From contig JAKBAQ010000184.1 in NCBI GenBank assembly GCA_021808985.1, forward strand, positions 1 to 5,621: a stretch of 5,621 bases of DNA. The letters run 5' to 3'. Numbering within the stretch: the first letter of the stretch is position 1; each line of letters opens with the position of its first letter. The translations under genes and the position numbers were made by a program. Source of the DNA: Pseudomonadota bacterium (GTDB taxonomy: Bacteria; Pseudomonadota; Alphaproteobacteria; Acetobacterales; Acetobacteraceae). Below the pieces are notes generated by a model. The model ran no database searches and was not told the origin of the DNA. It saw only the letters and a program-made list of their open reading frames with translations. Positions 1 through 5,621 of this stretch are shown here, piece by piece.

Positions 1-648
1 GTTATTGTAAACCAGCGGCGAGCCGTCGATCCGGCTCACATGCAGCCCGGCGGCCAGCGCCACGGCGGCGGGAGCGCAATTATCCCACTCATACTGCCCG
101 CCGGAATGCAGATAGATATCCGCCTCCCCGCGCAGCACCGCCATGGCCTTCGCACCCGCCGAGCCCATCGGCACCAGTTCCGCACCCAGGGCCTGCGCCA
201 CGGCCACCGCCTCCGCCGCCGGGCGGGTGCGGCTCACCAGCATGCGCGGCGTCTTGCCCGCGGGCGGCACCACATGCCCGGCCTCCGAGGTGAGGGTAAG
301 CCCCAGCCCCGGCAGCGCCACCGCGCCCACCGCCGGCGCGCCCTCAACCGCCAGGGCGATATGCACGGCCCAATCCGTGCGCGCCTCGCCATATTCGCGC
401 GTGCCGTCCAGCGGATCCACGATCCAGACCCGCTTGGCGCTCAGCCGCGCCGCATTGTCCTTCTCCTCTTCGGAGAGGATCGCATCATCCGGCCGCTGGG
501 TCTTCAGCGCCTCCATGATGAAGGCATTGGCCACGCGGTCTCCCGCCTTGCCCAGCGCCTTTTCCCCGAACAGGCCGGATTGCTGCAAGGTTAACAGCAA
601 TTTCCCCGCCGTGTCGGCCAGATGCCGGGCCAGTTCCGTATCGTTCAT
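1..648 (-). CDS. cysQ: 3'(2'),5'-bisphosphate nucleotidase CysQ (partial, C-terminus off the left edge)
   Basis: This enzyme of the inositol-monophosphatase-like Mg2+-dependent phosphatase family dephosphorylates PAP to AMP (and PAPS to APS), clearing the by-product of PAPS use. I translated the reverse strand by hand from the ATG at 648-646; the frame stays open to position 1, giving 216 residues beginning MNDTELARHLADTAGK. The metal-binding signatures are present in order: GDRVAN near residues 36-41, ILSEEE at 57-62, VDPLDGTREYGE at 77-88 and EWDNCAPAAVA at 187-197. Family members are usually about 240-270 residues, so only the last few dozen are missing. The start overlaps the cysNC stop as ATGA, and an AGAGG ribosome site (661-657) lies 8 bases upstream inside the end of cysNC, which supports this start and suggests translational coupling. 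The DGTREY form and the position behind cysNC favour CysQ over a true inositol monophosphatase; substrate choice is inferred from family and context. Confidence 0.93.
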   Translation of the reverse strand, partial: MNDTELARHLADTAGKLLLTLQQSGLFGEKALGKAGDRVANAFIMEALKTQRPDDAILSEEEKDNAARLSAKRVWIVDPLDGTREYGEARTDWAVHIALAVEGAPAVGAVALPGLGLTLTSEAGHVVPPAGKTPRMLVSRTRPAAEAVAVAQALGAELVPMGSAGAKAMAVLRGEADIYLHSGGQYEWDNCAPAAVALAAGLHVSRIDGSPLVYNN

Positions 649-2561
649 GGAATTAACCTCTCGATGATGATATCCGCCGCCTGCTCGGGCGTCAGCTTCG
701 TGGTGTCGATATGAATCTCCGGCGCCTGCGGCGGCTCATAGGGGCTGTCGATGCCGGTGAAGTTCTTCAGCGCCCCGCTGCGGGCTTTCTTGTACAGCCC
801 CTTCACGTCGCGCGCCTCGGCGTCGGCCAGCGGCGTGTCGATATGGATTTCGATGAACTCGCCGCCCGCCATCATCTGCCGCACCATCTCGCGCTCCGAG
901 CGGAACGGCGAGATGAACGCGGTGAGCACGATCAGCCCCGCATCCGTCATCAGCTTCGCCACCTCGCCCACGCGGCGGATATTCTCGATCCGGTCCGCCT
1001 GGGTGAAGCCGAGATCCTTGTTCAGCCCGTGGCGCACATTGTCGCCATCCAGCAGGAAGGTGTGCCGGTTCATCCGCACCAGCTTCTTCTCCACCAGATT
1101 GGCGATGGTGGATTTGCCGGCCCCCGAAAGCCCGGTGAACCACAGCACCGCCGGTTTCTGGTTCTTCAGGCCCGCGTGCGTCTCGCGGGAAATATCCAGC
1201 GCCTGCCAGTGCACGTTCTGCGAGCGCCGCAGCGCGAAGTGCAGCATCCCCGCCGCCACCGTGGCGTTGGTGATTTTATCGATGATGATGAACCCGCCCA
1301 GCGCGCGGTTGGCCTCATACGGCTCGAAGGGGATTGGCCGGTCAGTCGCGATGTTGGTCACGCCGATGGCGTTCAGCTCCAGCGTCTTCGCCGCCATATG
1401 CTCCATGGTGTTCACGTTCACCTGGTATTTCGGCGCCTGCACGGTGGCGGTCACCGTCTGGGTGCCCAGCTTCAGCCAATAGGGGCGGCCTGGGATCAGC
1501 GCCTCATCGGCCATCCACACCATCACGGCCTCAAACTGGTCGGCTACCTCCGCCGGCGCATCGGCAATGCAGATGACATCGCCACGCGAGCAGTCGATCT
1601 CATCGGCGAAGCACAACGTGACCGACTGCCCGGCCACCGCCTGCTCCAGATCGCCGCCAATGGTGACGATGCGGCTGATCGTCGAGGTCTTCCCCGAGGG
1701 CAGCACGCGGATGGTCTCGCCCGGCCGCACCGTGCCGCTGGCGATCAGCCCGGAAAAGCCGCGGAAGTCCAAATTCGGGCGGTTGACCCACTGCACCGGC
1801 ATGCGGAACGGCTTCTGCTGGTCCGCCGTCACATCCAGCGCCACCGTCTCCAGATGCTGGATCAGCGGAATCCCCTCATACCACGGCGTGTTCTCTGATT
1901 TGGTGGTGATATTGTCGCCCATGAAGCCGGAGATCGGCATCGGCGTGAACGCCTTGATGCCGATGCTCTTGGCGAACTGCGCATACTCCGCGACGATGGC
2001 CTCATACTTCGCCTGGTCGTAGCCGATCAGGTCCATCTTGTTCACCGCCAGCACGATGTTGCGGATGCCGATGAGATGCGCGAGGTAGGAGTGGCGGCGC
2101 GTCTGCGTCAGCACGCCCTTGCGCGCGTCGATGAGGATGACGGCAAGGTCGGCGGTGGAGGCGCCGGTCACCATGTTGCGGGTGTATTGCTCATGGCCGG
2201 GCGTGTCGGCCACGATGAACTTGCGCTTCTCGGTGGCGAAGAAGCGGTAGGCGACATCGATGGTGATGCCCTGCTCCCGCTCGGCGGCGAGCCCATCGAC
2301 CAGCAGCGCGAAATCGATATTCTGCCCCTGCGTGCCAACCTTTTTGGAATCCGCCTCGAGCGCGGCCAGCTGGTCCTCGAAGATCATCTTCGAATCATAG
2401 AGCAGCCGCCCGATGAGGGTGGACTTGCCGTCATCCACCGAGCCGCAGGTGATGAAGCGCAGCAGCGACTTATGCTGGTGCGCCTCCAGATAGGCGTCGA
2501 TATCCGAGGCGATCAGCGCATCGGTCTGGTAAGAGGATGATTGGGTGGTGCTAACGGACAT
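645..2561 (-). CDS. cysNC: Bifunctional sulfate adenylyltransferase subunit 1 / adenylylsulfate kinase (CysN-CysC fusion)
   Basis: This 638-residue cytosolic enzyme joins two steps of sulfate activation. The N-terminal part is the CysN GTPase subunit of ATP sulfurylase, which with CysD forms APS. Its P-loop is GSVDDGKST (residues 40-48), the switch II motif is DTPGH (119-123) and the guanine-specificity motif is NKMD (174-177). EF-Tu-like beta-barrel domains fill roughly 250-455. The C-terminal part, from about 458, is APS kinase (CysC), which makes PAPS. It has a second P-loop GLSGAGKST (477-485), DGDNVRHGLN (505-514), FISPFRSERE (549-558, with the serine that is phosphorylated in CysC homologues) and KGLYKKARSG (587-596). 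Both halves look intact, and the length fits known CysNC/NodQ-type fusions of about 620-650 residues. The start ATG overlaps the cysD stop as TGATG, with an AGGAGG site 10 bases upstream within cysD. The stop overlaps the cysQ start. NodQ proteins share this architecture, but no nodulation genes are visible, so the housekeeping name is preferred. Confidence 0.97.
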   Translation of the reverse strand: MSVSTTQSSSYQTDALIASDIDAYLEAHQHKSLLRFITCGSVDDGKSTLIGRLLYDSKMIFEDQLAALEADSKKVGTQGQNIDFALLVDGLAAEREQGITIDVAYRFFATEKRKFIVADTPGHEQYTRNMVTGASTADLAVILIDARKGVLTQTRRHSYLAHLIGIRNIVLAVNKMDLIGYDQAKYEAIVAEYAQFAKSIGIKAFTPMPISGFMGDNITTKSENTPWYEGIPLIQHLETVALDVTADQQKPFRMPVQWVNRPNLDFRGFSGLIASGTVRPGETIRVLPSGKTSTISRIVTIGGDLEQAVAGQSVTLCFADEIDCSRGDVICIADAPAEVADQFEAVMVWMADEALIPGRPYWLKLGTQTVTATVQAPKYQVNVNTMEHMAAKTLELNAIGVTNIATDRPIPFEPYEANRALGGFIIIDKITNATVAAGMLHFALRRSQNVHWQALDISRETHAGLKNQKPAVLWFTGLSGAGKSTIANLVEKKLVRMNRHTFLLDGDNVRHGLNKDLGFTQADRIENIRRVGEVAKLMTDAGLIVLTAFISPFRSEREMVRQMMAGGEFIEIHIDTPLADAEARDVKGLYKKARSGALKNFTGIDSPYEPPQAPEIHIDTTKLTPEQAADIIIERLIP

Positions 2562-3475
2562 CAGAAATACCCCTCCTGCTTCTTCTTTTCCATGCTCGCC
2601 GCCTGGTCATGGTCGATGGCGCGGCCCTGCCGCTCCGAGGTCGTGGTCAGCAGCATTTCCTGGATCACCTGCGGCAGCGTCGTCGCCTCGGATTCCACCG
2701 CGCCGGTGAGCGGGTAGCAGCCCAGCGTGCGGAAGCGCACGGATTTCATCTCCGGCACCTCGCCCGGGCGCAGGCGGAAGCGCTCGTCATCCACCATGAT
2801 GGTCAGCCCGTCGCGCTGCACCACAGGCCGCTTTGCCGCGAAATACAGAGGTACAATCGGGATGTTCTCCAGATGGATATATTGCCAGATATCCAGCTCG
2901 GTCCAGTTGGAGATGGGAAACACCCGGATGCTCTCGCCCTTGGCCTTGCGGGCGTTGTACAAATTCCACAGCTCGGGCCGCTGGTTTTTCGGGTCCCAGC
3001 GGTGGTTGGCCGAGCGGAAGGAGAAAATGCGCTCCTTCGCGCGGGATTTCTCCTCATCGCGCCGCGCGCCGCCAAAGGCCGCGTCAAACCCGTATTTGTC
3101 CAGCGCCTGCTTCAGCCCCTCGGTCTTCCACATATCCGTGTGCAGCCCGCCATGGTCGAACGGGTTGATCCCCCGCTCCGCCGCCTCCGGGTTGTGGTAC
3201 ACCAGCAGCTCCATGCCGCTCTCGCGCGCCATCCGGTCGCGCAGCTCATACATCGCCTTGAACTTCCACGTCGTATCGACATGCAGCAGCGGAAAGGGCG
3301 GCGGGCTGGGGTAGAACGCCTTGCGCGCCAGATGCAGCATCACCGCCGAATCCTTGCCAACCGAGTAGAGCATCACCGGCTTCTCAACCTCGGCGACAAC
3401 CTCGCGCATGATATGTATCGACTCAGACTCCAAACGCTGCAAATGCGTCAGGTTCGTGGCGGCTGTGCCGGTCAT
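2561..3475 (-). CDS. cysD: Sulfate adenylyltransferase subunit 2 (CysD)
   Basis: This is the catalytic small subunit of heterodimeric ATP sulfurylase, which adenylates sulfate to APS with the GTPase CysN. It belongs to the PAPS-reductase/PP-loop ATP pyrophosphatase family. From the chosen start it is 304 residues, close to the usual 300 or so. The modified PP-loop YSVGKDSAVMLHL lies at residues 37-49, LHVDTTWKF at 64-72, GGARRDEEKSRAKER at 135-149, FPISNWTELDIWQYI at 186-200, and the protein ends with the family-typical KKKQEGYF. A longer reading from an ATG at 3547 would add 24 residues. I reject it because they are unlike CysD N-termini, their coding sequence starts inside a perfect palindrome, and a GGAGGGG ribosome site sits 7 bases before the ATG at 3475. 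It is the first gene of the cysD-cysNC-cysQ operon and is divergent from the LuxR-type regulator. Its TGA overlaps the cysNC ATG by one base. Confidence 0.96.
   Translation of the reverse strand: MTGTAATNLTHLQRLESESIHIMREVVAEVEKPVMLYSVGKDSAVMLHLARKAFYPSPPPFPLLHVDTTWKFKAMYELRDRMARESGMELLVYHNPEAAERGINPFDHGGLHTDMWKTEGLKQALDKYGFDAAFGGARRDEEKSRAKERIFSFRSANHRWDPKNQRPELWNLYNARKAKGESIRVFPISNWTELDIWQYIHLENIPIVPLYFAAKRPVVQRDGLTIMVDDERFRLRPGEVPEMKSVRFRTLGCYPLTGAVESEATTLPQVIQEMLLTTTSERQGRAIDHDQAASMEKKKQEGYF
2572..2577 (-). promoter_or_regulatory. Ribosome binding site of cysNC inside the cysD 3' end
   Basis: AGGAGG reads from 2577 to 2572 on the minus strand, inside the codons for the last residues of CysD (KQEGYF), 10 bases before the cysNC ATG. 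Together with the TGATG stop/start overlap it indicates that cysNC can be translated by reinitiation or coupled ribosomes after cysD. Confidence 0.7.
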
Positions 3476-3482
3476 GGAATTG

Positions 3483-3489
3483 CCCCTCC
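3483..3489 (-). promoter_or_regulatory. Ribosome binding site fixing the cysD start
   Basis: On the minus strand GGAGGGG reads from 3489 to 3483, followed by 7 bases and the ATG at 3475-3473. It is a strong match to the anti-Shine-Dalgarno sequence and argues for the 304-residue CysD over the 328-residue reading from 3547, which lacks a comparable site. Confidence 0.8.
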
Positions 3490-3492
3490 AAT

Positions 3493-3522
3493 TTGTTGCT
3501 TTCGCCCCGCACTCATGATAAC
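3493..3522 (+). promoter_or_regulatory. Weak sigma70-like promoter candidate for the LuxR-type regulator
   Basis: TTGTTG (3493-3498) and GATAAC (3517-3522) are separated by 18 bases and match the consensus boxes at 3 of 6 and 4 of 6 positions. Transcription would start near 3529, putting the palindrome at 3540-3555 just downstream, a position where a bound repressor could block the regulator gene. The match is poor and could be chance in this short AT-richer patch. I found no convincing -35/-10 pair for the minus-strand cys operon. Confidence 0.22.
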
Positions 3523-3539
3523 CCCGGCCCCGCAGCTCC

Positions 3540-3555
3540 ACCCCCATATGGGGGT
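3540..3555. promoter_or_regulatory. Perfect 16-bp palindrome in the divergent cysD/regulator promoter region (candidate operator)
   Basis: The sequence ACCCCCATATGGGGGT is an exact inverted repeat with no spacer, two 8-base half-sites centred between 3547 and 3548. Its centre is about 72 bases upstream of the cysD ATG and about 30 bases upstream of the likely regulator start. A gapless palindrome suits binding of a symmetric protein dimer better than an RNA hairpin. The G/C-run flanks around an A/T core resemble in general form the operators of CsoR/RcnR/CstR-type repressors, but that is only a resemblance; the adjacent LuxR-type protein is another candidate binder. The symmetry is seen directly; the operator role is inferred from its place. 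Confidence 0.5.
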
Positions 3556-3576
3556 AAAACGGCGAAATCGCGGGAA

Positions 3577-4677
3577 ATGAGAAGCATCGACGAACTGGAT
3601 CTGCTCGAAGCCCTGCATGAGGGGCAGTTCGAGCAGCCGCTATGGTCCACCTTCCTGGAGCGCCTGCGCCGCCGCGCCCAGGCGGATTATGCGAGCCTGC
3701 TCATCCGCCGCGCGCAGGCTCCCTTCAACGAGCTGGTGGAGCTCTTCAGCCGCGCGCCGGGCGAGCATGCCGGCCTGCGCTTTGAGACGCTCTACCTGCT
3801 GGACCCGCCCCGCTACCACGCCCTGCGGCCTGAGCGTGTGTACGACCTGCGCGAGCTGCGCGAAGCCGCCACCCCCCCGGCGCGGCCAGAAATCCCGGCC
3901 CTTGGCGAATTCCAGCACGCGCAGCTCATGCGCGTCACCGAGCCGGGCGGCTGCACCGCCTGGGTGGTGGTCGCGCGGCGGGCGCGGCCCTTCGGCGCCG
4001 CCGAGGGCGCGCTGCTCAGCGCGCTCGCCCGCCATCTCAGCCTCGCCATCCGCGCCTTCGTGGCGGTTGAGCGCGAGCGCTACCGCAGCGAGGTCGCCCA
4101 GCACGCCCTGCACCGGCTCAATTTCGGCTGGATGTCGCTGGCCGCCGACGGCCAGCTGATTGATTATGACGCCAATGCCGAGCGGATGCTGCAACGCTCC
4201 CAGGTGCTGCGCCGCACCGCCCGCGGCCGGCTGATGCTGGCCTCCCCCGAGGCGGACCGCGCGCTGGGCAAGGCGCTGCGCGGCTTCGAGGAAAACCCCC
4301 AGGCCCGTCCGCAGGCGATCCACCTCTCCGACGAACCCTGGATCGACATGCTGGTCCTCTCCACCACGGCGGCGGACCGCTCAATGCCCGCCAACCGCGC
4401 CCGCGCGCCCATGACGATCATCTACATCCACGGCGATGAGCAGACGAGCACGCACCGCGTGGAGCAGATCGTCGATCTCTTCGGCCTCTCGCGCAACGAG
4501 GCGCGTCTCGCCCTCGCCCTCAGCCGTGGCCGCAGCATCGCCGACGCGGCGGCGGAAATCGGCATCAGCCTGGAGACCGCGCGCAGCTACTCCAAAAACA
4601 TCTACGCCAAAACCGGCACGCGCCGCCAGGCAGACCTGGTGCGCCTGATCCTGATCAGCGTCATCACCCTGGCCTGA
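3577..4677 (+). CDS. LuxR/GerE-type helix-turn-helix transcriptional regulator
   Basis: This is a 366-residue predicted cytosolic DNA-binding regulator. The C-terminal end (about 301-358) is a LuxR/GerE HTH: LFGLSRNEARLALALSRG forms the first helices, SIADAAAEIGISLETARSYSKNIY the turn and recognition helix, and AKTGTRRQADLVRLIL the closing helix. Residues 1-165 form an alpha/beta region that may be GAF-like, and 180-285, beginning LNFGWMSLAADGQLIDYDANAERML, resembles a PAS-type sensor segment; both are inferred from pattern only. I see no autoinducer-domain signature, no response-regulator receiver, no signal peptide and no membrane helix. The ATG at 3577 is chosen because the protein begins naturally at MRSIDELDLLEAL. 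The only upstream in-frame start is a TTG at 3493, which would add 28 proline-rich residues across the palindrome. The ribosome site is poor (GGGA almost touching the ATG), so the start is uncertain. It is divergent from the cys operon and converges on ackA. The ligand and targets are unknown. Confidence 0.85.
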   Translation: MRSIDELDLLEALHEGQFEQPLWSTFLERLRRRAQADYASLLIRRAQAPFNELVELFSRAPGEHAGLRFETLYLLDPPRYHALRPERVYDLRELREAATPPARPEIPALGEFQHAQLMRVTEPGGCTAWVVVARRARPFGAAEGALLSALARHLSLAIRAFVAVERERYRSEVAQHALHRLNFGWMSLAADGQLIDYDANAERMLQRSQVLRRTARGRLMLASPEADRALGKALRGFEENPQARPQAIHLSDEPWIDMLVLSTTAADRSMPANRARAPMTIIYIHGDEQTSTHRVEQIVDLFGLSRNEARLALALSRGRSIADAAAEIGISLETARSYSKNIYAKTGTRRQADLVRLILISVITLA

Positions 4678-4694
4678 GCCGCCGCGCTCAGGCC
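4671..4694. terminator. Candidate bidirectional hairpin between convergent regulator and ackA genes
   Basis: GGCCTGAGC (4671-4679) and GCTCAGGCC (4686-4694) form a perfect 9-bp GC-rich stem with a 6-base loop. The left arm carries the regulator's TGA stop (4675-4677) and the right arm carries the complement of the ackA TGA (4690-4688). The symmetric stem lies exactly where transcripts from both sides must end. No T-run follows on either strand, so it is not a canonical intrinsic terminator; it may act as a weak terminator or a 3'-end stabiliser. Confidence 0.5.
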
Positions 4695-5621
4695 CCGATC
4701 ACCTCGCGGCAATGCGCCGCCAGCATCGCCTCCTCATCGGTGGGGATGACGCGGACCTCCACGAGGCTGCCTTCGGTGCTGATGCACGGCGCGTCGGCTT
4801 CGTTGGCCTCGGCCGAGAGCACGATGCCGAGCCAGCCCAGCCGCGCGCAGATGGCCGCGCGCACCGCCGCCGCATGCTCGCCGATGCCCGCCGTGAAGAC
4901 CAGCCCGTCCAGCCCGCCGAGCGAGGGGATGAGCCCGGCAATCTGCCGCGCCGCGCTGGCGGCGAAGAGTGCCAGCGCCTGCGCCGCCTGCGGCGCCGGG
5001 CTGGCGAGCAGGGTGCGCACATCGGCGGAAATGCCGGAGACGCCGAGCAGGCCGGATTGCTTGTAGAGCAGGGTGGTCAGCGCCGCCGCGTCCATGCCGC
5101 GCGCCTGCATCAGATACAGCAGCACCCCGGGGTCCATGGCGCCGGTGCGGGTGCCCATCACCAGCCCGTCAAGCGCGGTGAAGCCCATCGAGGTATCGGC
5201 CGAGCGCCCCGCCACCATGGCGCACAGGCTGGCCCCGTTGCCCAGATGCGCGGCGATGACCCGCCCGCCCGCCAGGCGCGGCGCCACCACGGCCAGCCGC
5301 GAGGCGATATATTCATATGAAAGACCATGAAAGCCATAGCGCCGCACCCCCTCGTCATGAAACCGCCGGGGCAGGGCGAAGCGCGTGGCGGCCTCGGGCA
5401 TGGTGTGGTGGAAGGCGGTGTCGAAACTGGCGGTCTGCGCCAGGCCGGGGCGCAGGGCCAGCACCGCGCGCACGGCGGCCAGATTATGCGGCTGGTGCAG
5501 CGGCGCCAGCGGCGCCAGCGCGTCCAGCTCGGCCAGGATGGCGGCGGTGAGGCGGATGGGTGCGGCGAATTTGCCGCCGCCATGCACAATCCGGTGGCCG
5601 CAGGCAATCAGCCTGTCTTGG
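4688..5621 (-). CDS. ackA: Acetate kinase (partial, N-terminus off the right edge)
   Basis: This ASKHA-fold enzyme transfers phosphate between ATP and acetate to make acetyl phosphate, or runs in reverse to make ATP. About 310 C-terminal residues of an expected 390-400 are visible. The frame is open to the right edge, and codons upstream of the GTG at 5587 encode CGHRIVHGGG, the conserved substrate-binding motif (HRVVHGG in relatives), so that GTG is an internal valine and not the start. In order follow APLHQPHNL, SFDTAFHHTMPE (the catalytic aspartate), RRYGFHGLSYEYIA, AAHLGNGASLCAM, DTSMGFTALDGLVMGTRTG (with the conserved arginine), LLGVSGISADVR, FTAGIGEHAAAVR and VIPTDEEAMLAAH (with the conserved glutamate). 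All key catalytic residues seem present. GFHGLSY replaces the GFHGTSH seen in many acetate kinases, as in some proteobacterial forms. Phosphotransacetylase is the usual partner but would lie outside the window. The gene converges on the LuxR-type regulator with 10 bases between stops. Confidence 0.94.
   Translation of the reverse strand, partial: QDRLIACGHRIVHGGGKFAAPIRLTAAILAELDALAPLAPLHQPHNLAAVRAVLALRPGLAQTASFDTAFHHTMPEAATRFALPRRFHDEGVRRYGFHGLSYEYIASRLAVVAPRLAGGRVIAAHLGNGASLCAMVAGRSADTSMGFTALDGLVMGTRTGAMDPGVLLYLMQARGMDAAALTTLLYKQSGLLGVSGISADVRTLLASPAPQAAQALALFAASAARQIAGLIPSLGGLDGLVFTAGIGEHAAAVRAAICARLGWLGIVLSAEANEADAPCISTEGSLVEVRVIPTDEEAMLAAHCREVIGA

Noticed and set aside
649..661. Shared AATTCCATG at the starts of cysQ and cysD as a common regulatory element
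   Set aside because: The match is only nine bases, includes the start codon and lies in ordinary Shine-Dalgarno spacers; in cysQ it is also constrained by cysNC codons.
40..667. Plus-strand open frames (184 and 174 codons) over the left end
   Set aside because: The minus strand carries CysQ with DPLDGT and WDNCAP motifs across the whole stretch, so the plus frames are shadows.
711..1898. A 395-codon open frame on the plus strand across cysNC
   Set aside because: It lies wholly antisense to an intact, motif-rich CysNC. Its protein is full of R/H/A/G/L with no recognisable domain, as expected for a shadow frame in GC-rich DNA.
2609..3580. A 323-codon open frame on the plus strand across cysD
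   Set aside because: It is antisense to the well-supported cysD, has a low-complexity R/H/Q/L composition and no family features.
3640..4323. A 227-codon open frame on the minus strand across the LuxR-type regulator
   Set aside because: The plus-strand frame ends in a clear LuxR-type HTH, and the antisense frame shows no domain.
4712..5320. A 202-codon plus-strand open frame over ackA
   Set aside because: It is antisense to the conserved acetate kinase motifs and its composition is repetitive R/G/A/Q.
5585..5587. GTG as the start codon of acetate kinase
   Set aside because: The codons upstream encode CGHRI, which completes the conserved HRIVHGG motif, so the gene continues beyond the window edge.
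1..5621. Mobile elements, CRISPR arrays, tRNA/rRNA genes or a defence-type system
   Set aside because: Reading both strands I found no transposase, terminal repeats, regularly spaced repeats or tRNA-like folds; all coding space is taken by ordinary metabolic genes and one regulator.

Overview
The window looks like chromosomal DNA from a GC-rich proteobacterium. An alphaproteobacterium, possibly near the Acetobacteraceae/Rhodospirillales, is my best guess. This rests on the high GC content, the fused CysN-CysC enzyme, the Shine-Dalgarno style and the form of acetate kinase (APLHQPHNL, YGFHGLSY). It is an impression from sequence only, not a phylogenetic placement.

Layout: (1) Positions 1-3475, minus strand, hold a compact sulfate-activation operon read in the order cysD -> cysNC -> cysQ. 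The genes are joined by stop/start overlaps (TGATG, then ATGA), and cysQ runs off the left edge. (2) Positions 3476-3576 are a short divergent intergenic region with a perfect 16-bp palindrome, ACCCCCATATGGGGGT. (3) Positions 3577-4677, plus strand, encode a LuxR/GerE-type helix-turn-helix regulator with an unassigned N-terminal region. (4) Positions 4671-4694 form a perfect 9-bp stem that contains the end of the regulator gene and the end of the convergent gene. (5) Positions 4688-5621, minus strand, encode most of acetate kinase (ackA), cut by the right edge.

How the genes work together: CysD and the CysN half of CysNC make adenosine 5'-phosphosulfate (APS) from sulfate and ATP, driven by GTP hydrolysis. 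The CysC half phosphorylates APS to PAPS. CysQ removes the by-product 3'-phosphoadenosine 5'-phosphate (PAP), or turns over PAPS itself. The divergent regulator and the palindrome are natural candidates for control of this operon or of the regulator itself, but nothing in the sequence proves it. Acetate kinase interconverts acetyl phosphate and acetate and has no obvious link to sulfur metabolism; it is a convergent neighbour.

The enzymes are well-known families. I see no mobile element, tRNA, rRNA, CRISPR array or clearly new system. The least explained parts are the regulator's sensory region, the palindrome in the divergent promoter region, and the stop-codon-embedding hairpin. Coding density is very high, and there is no gene-free stretch longer than about 100 bases.
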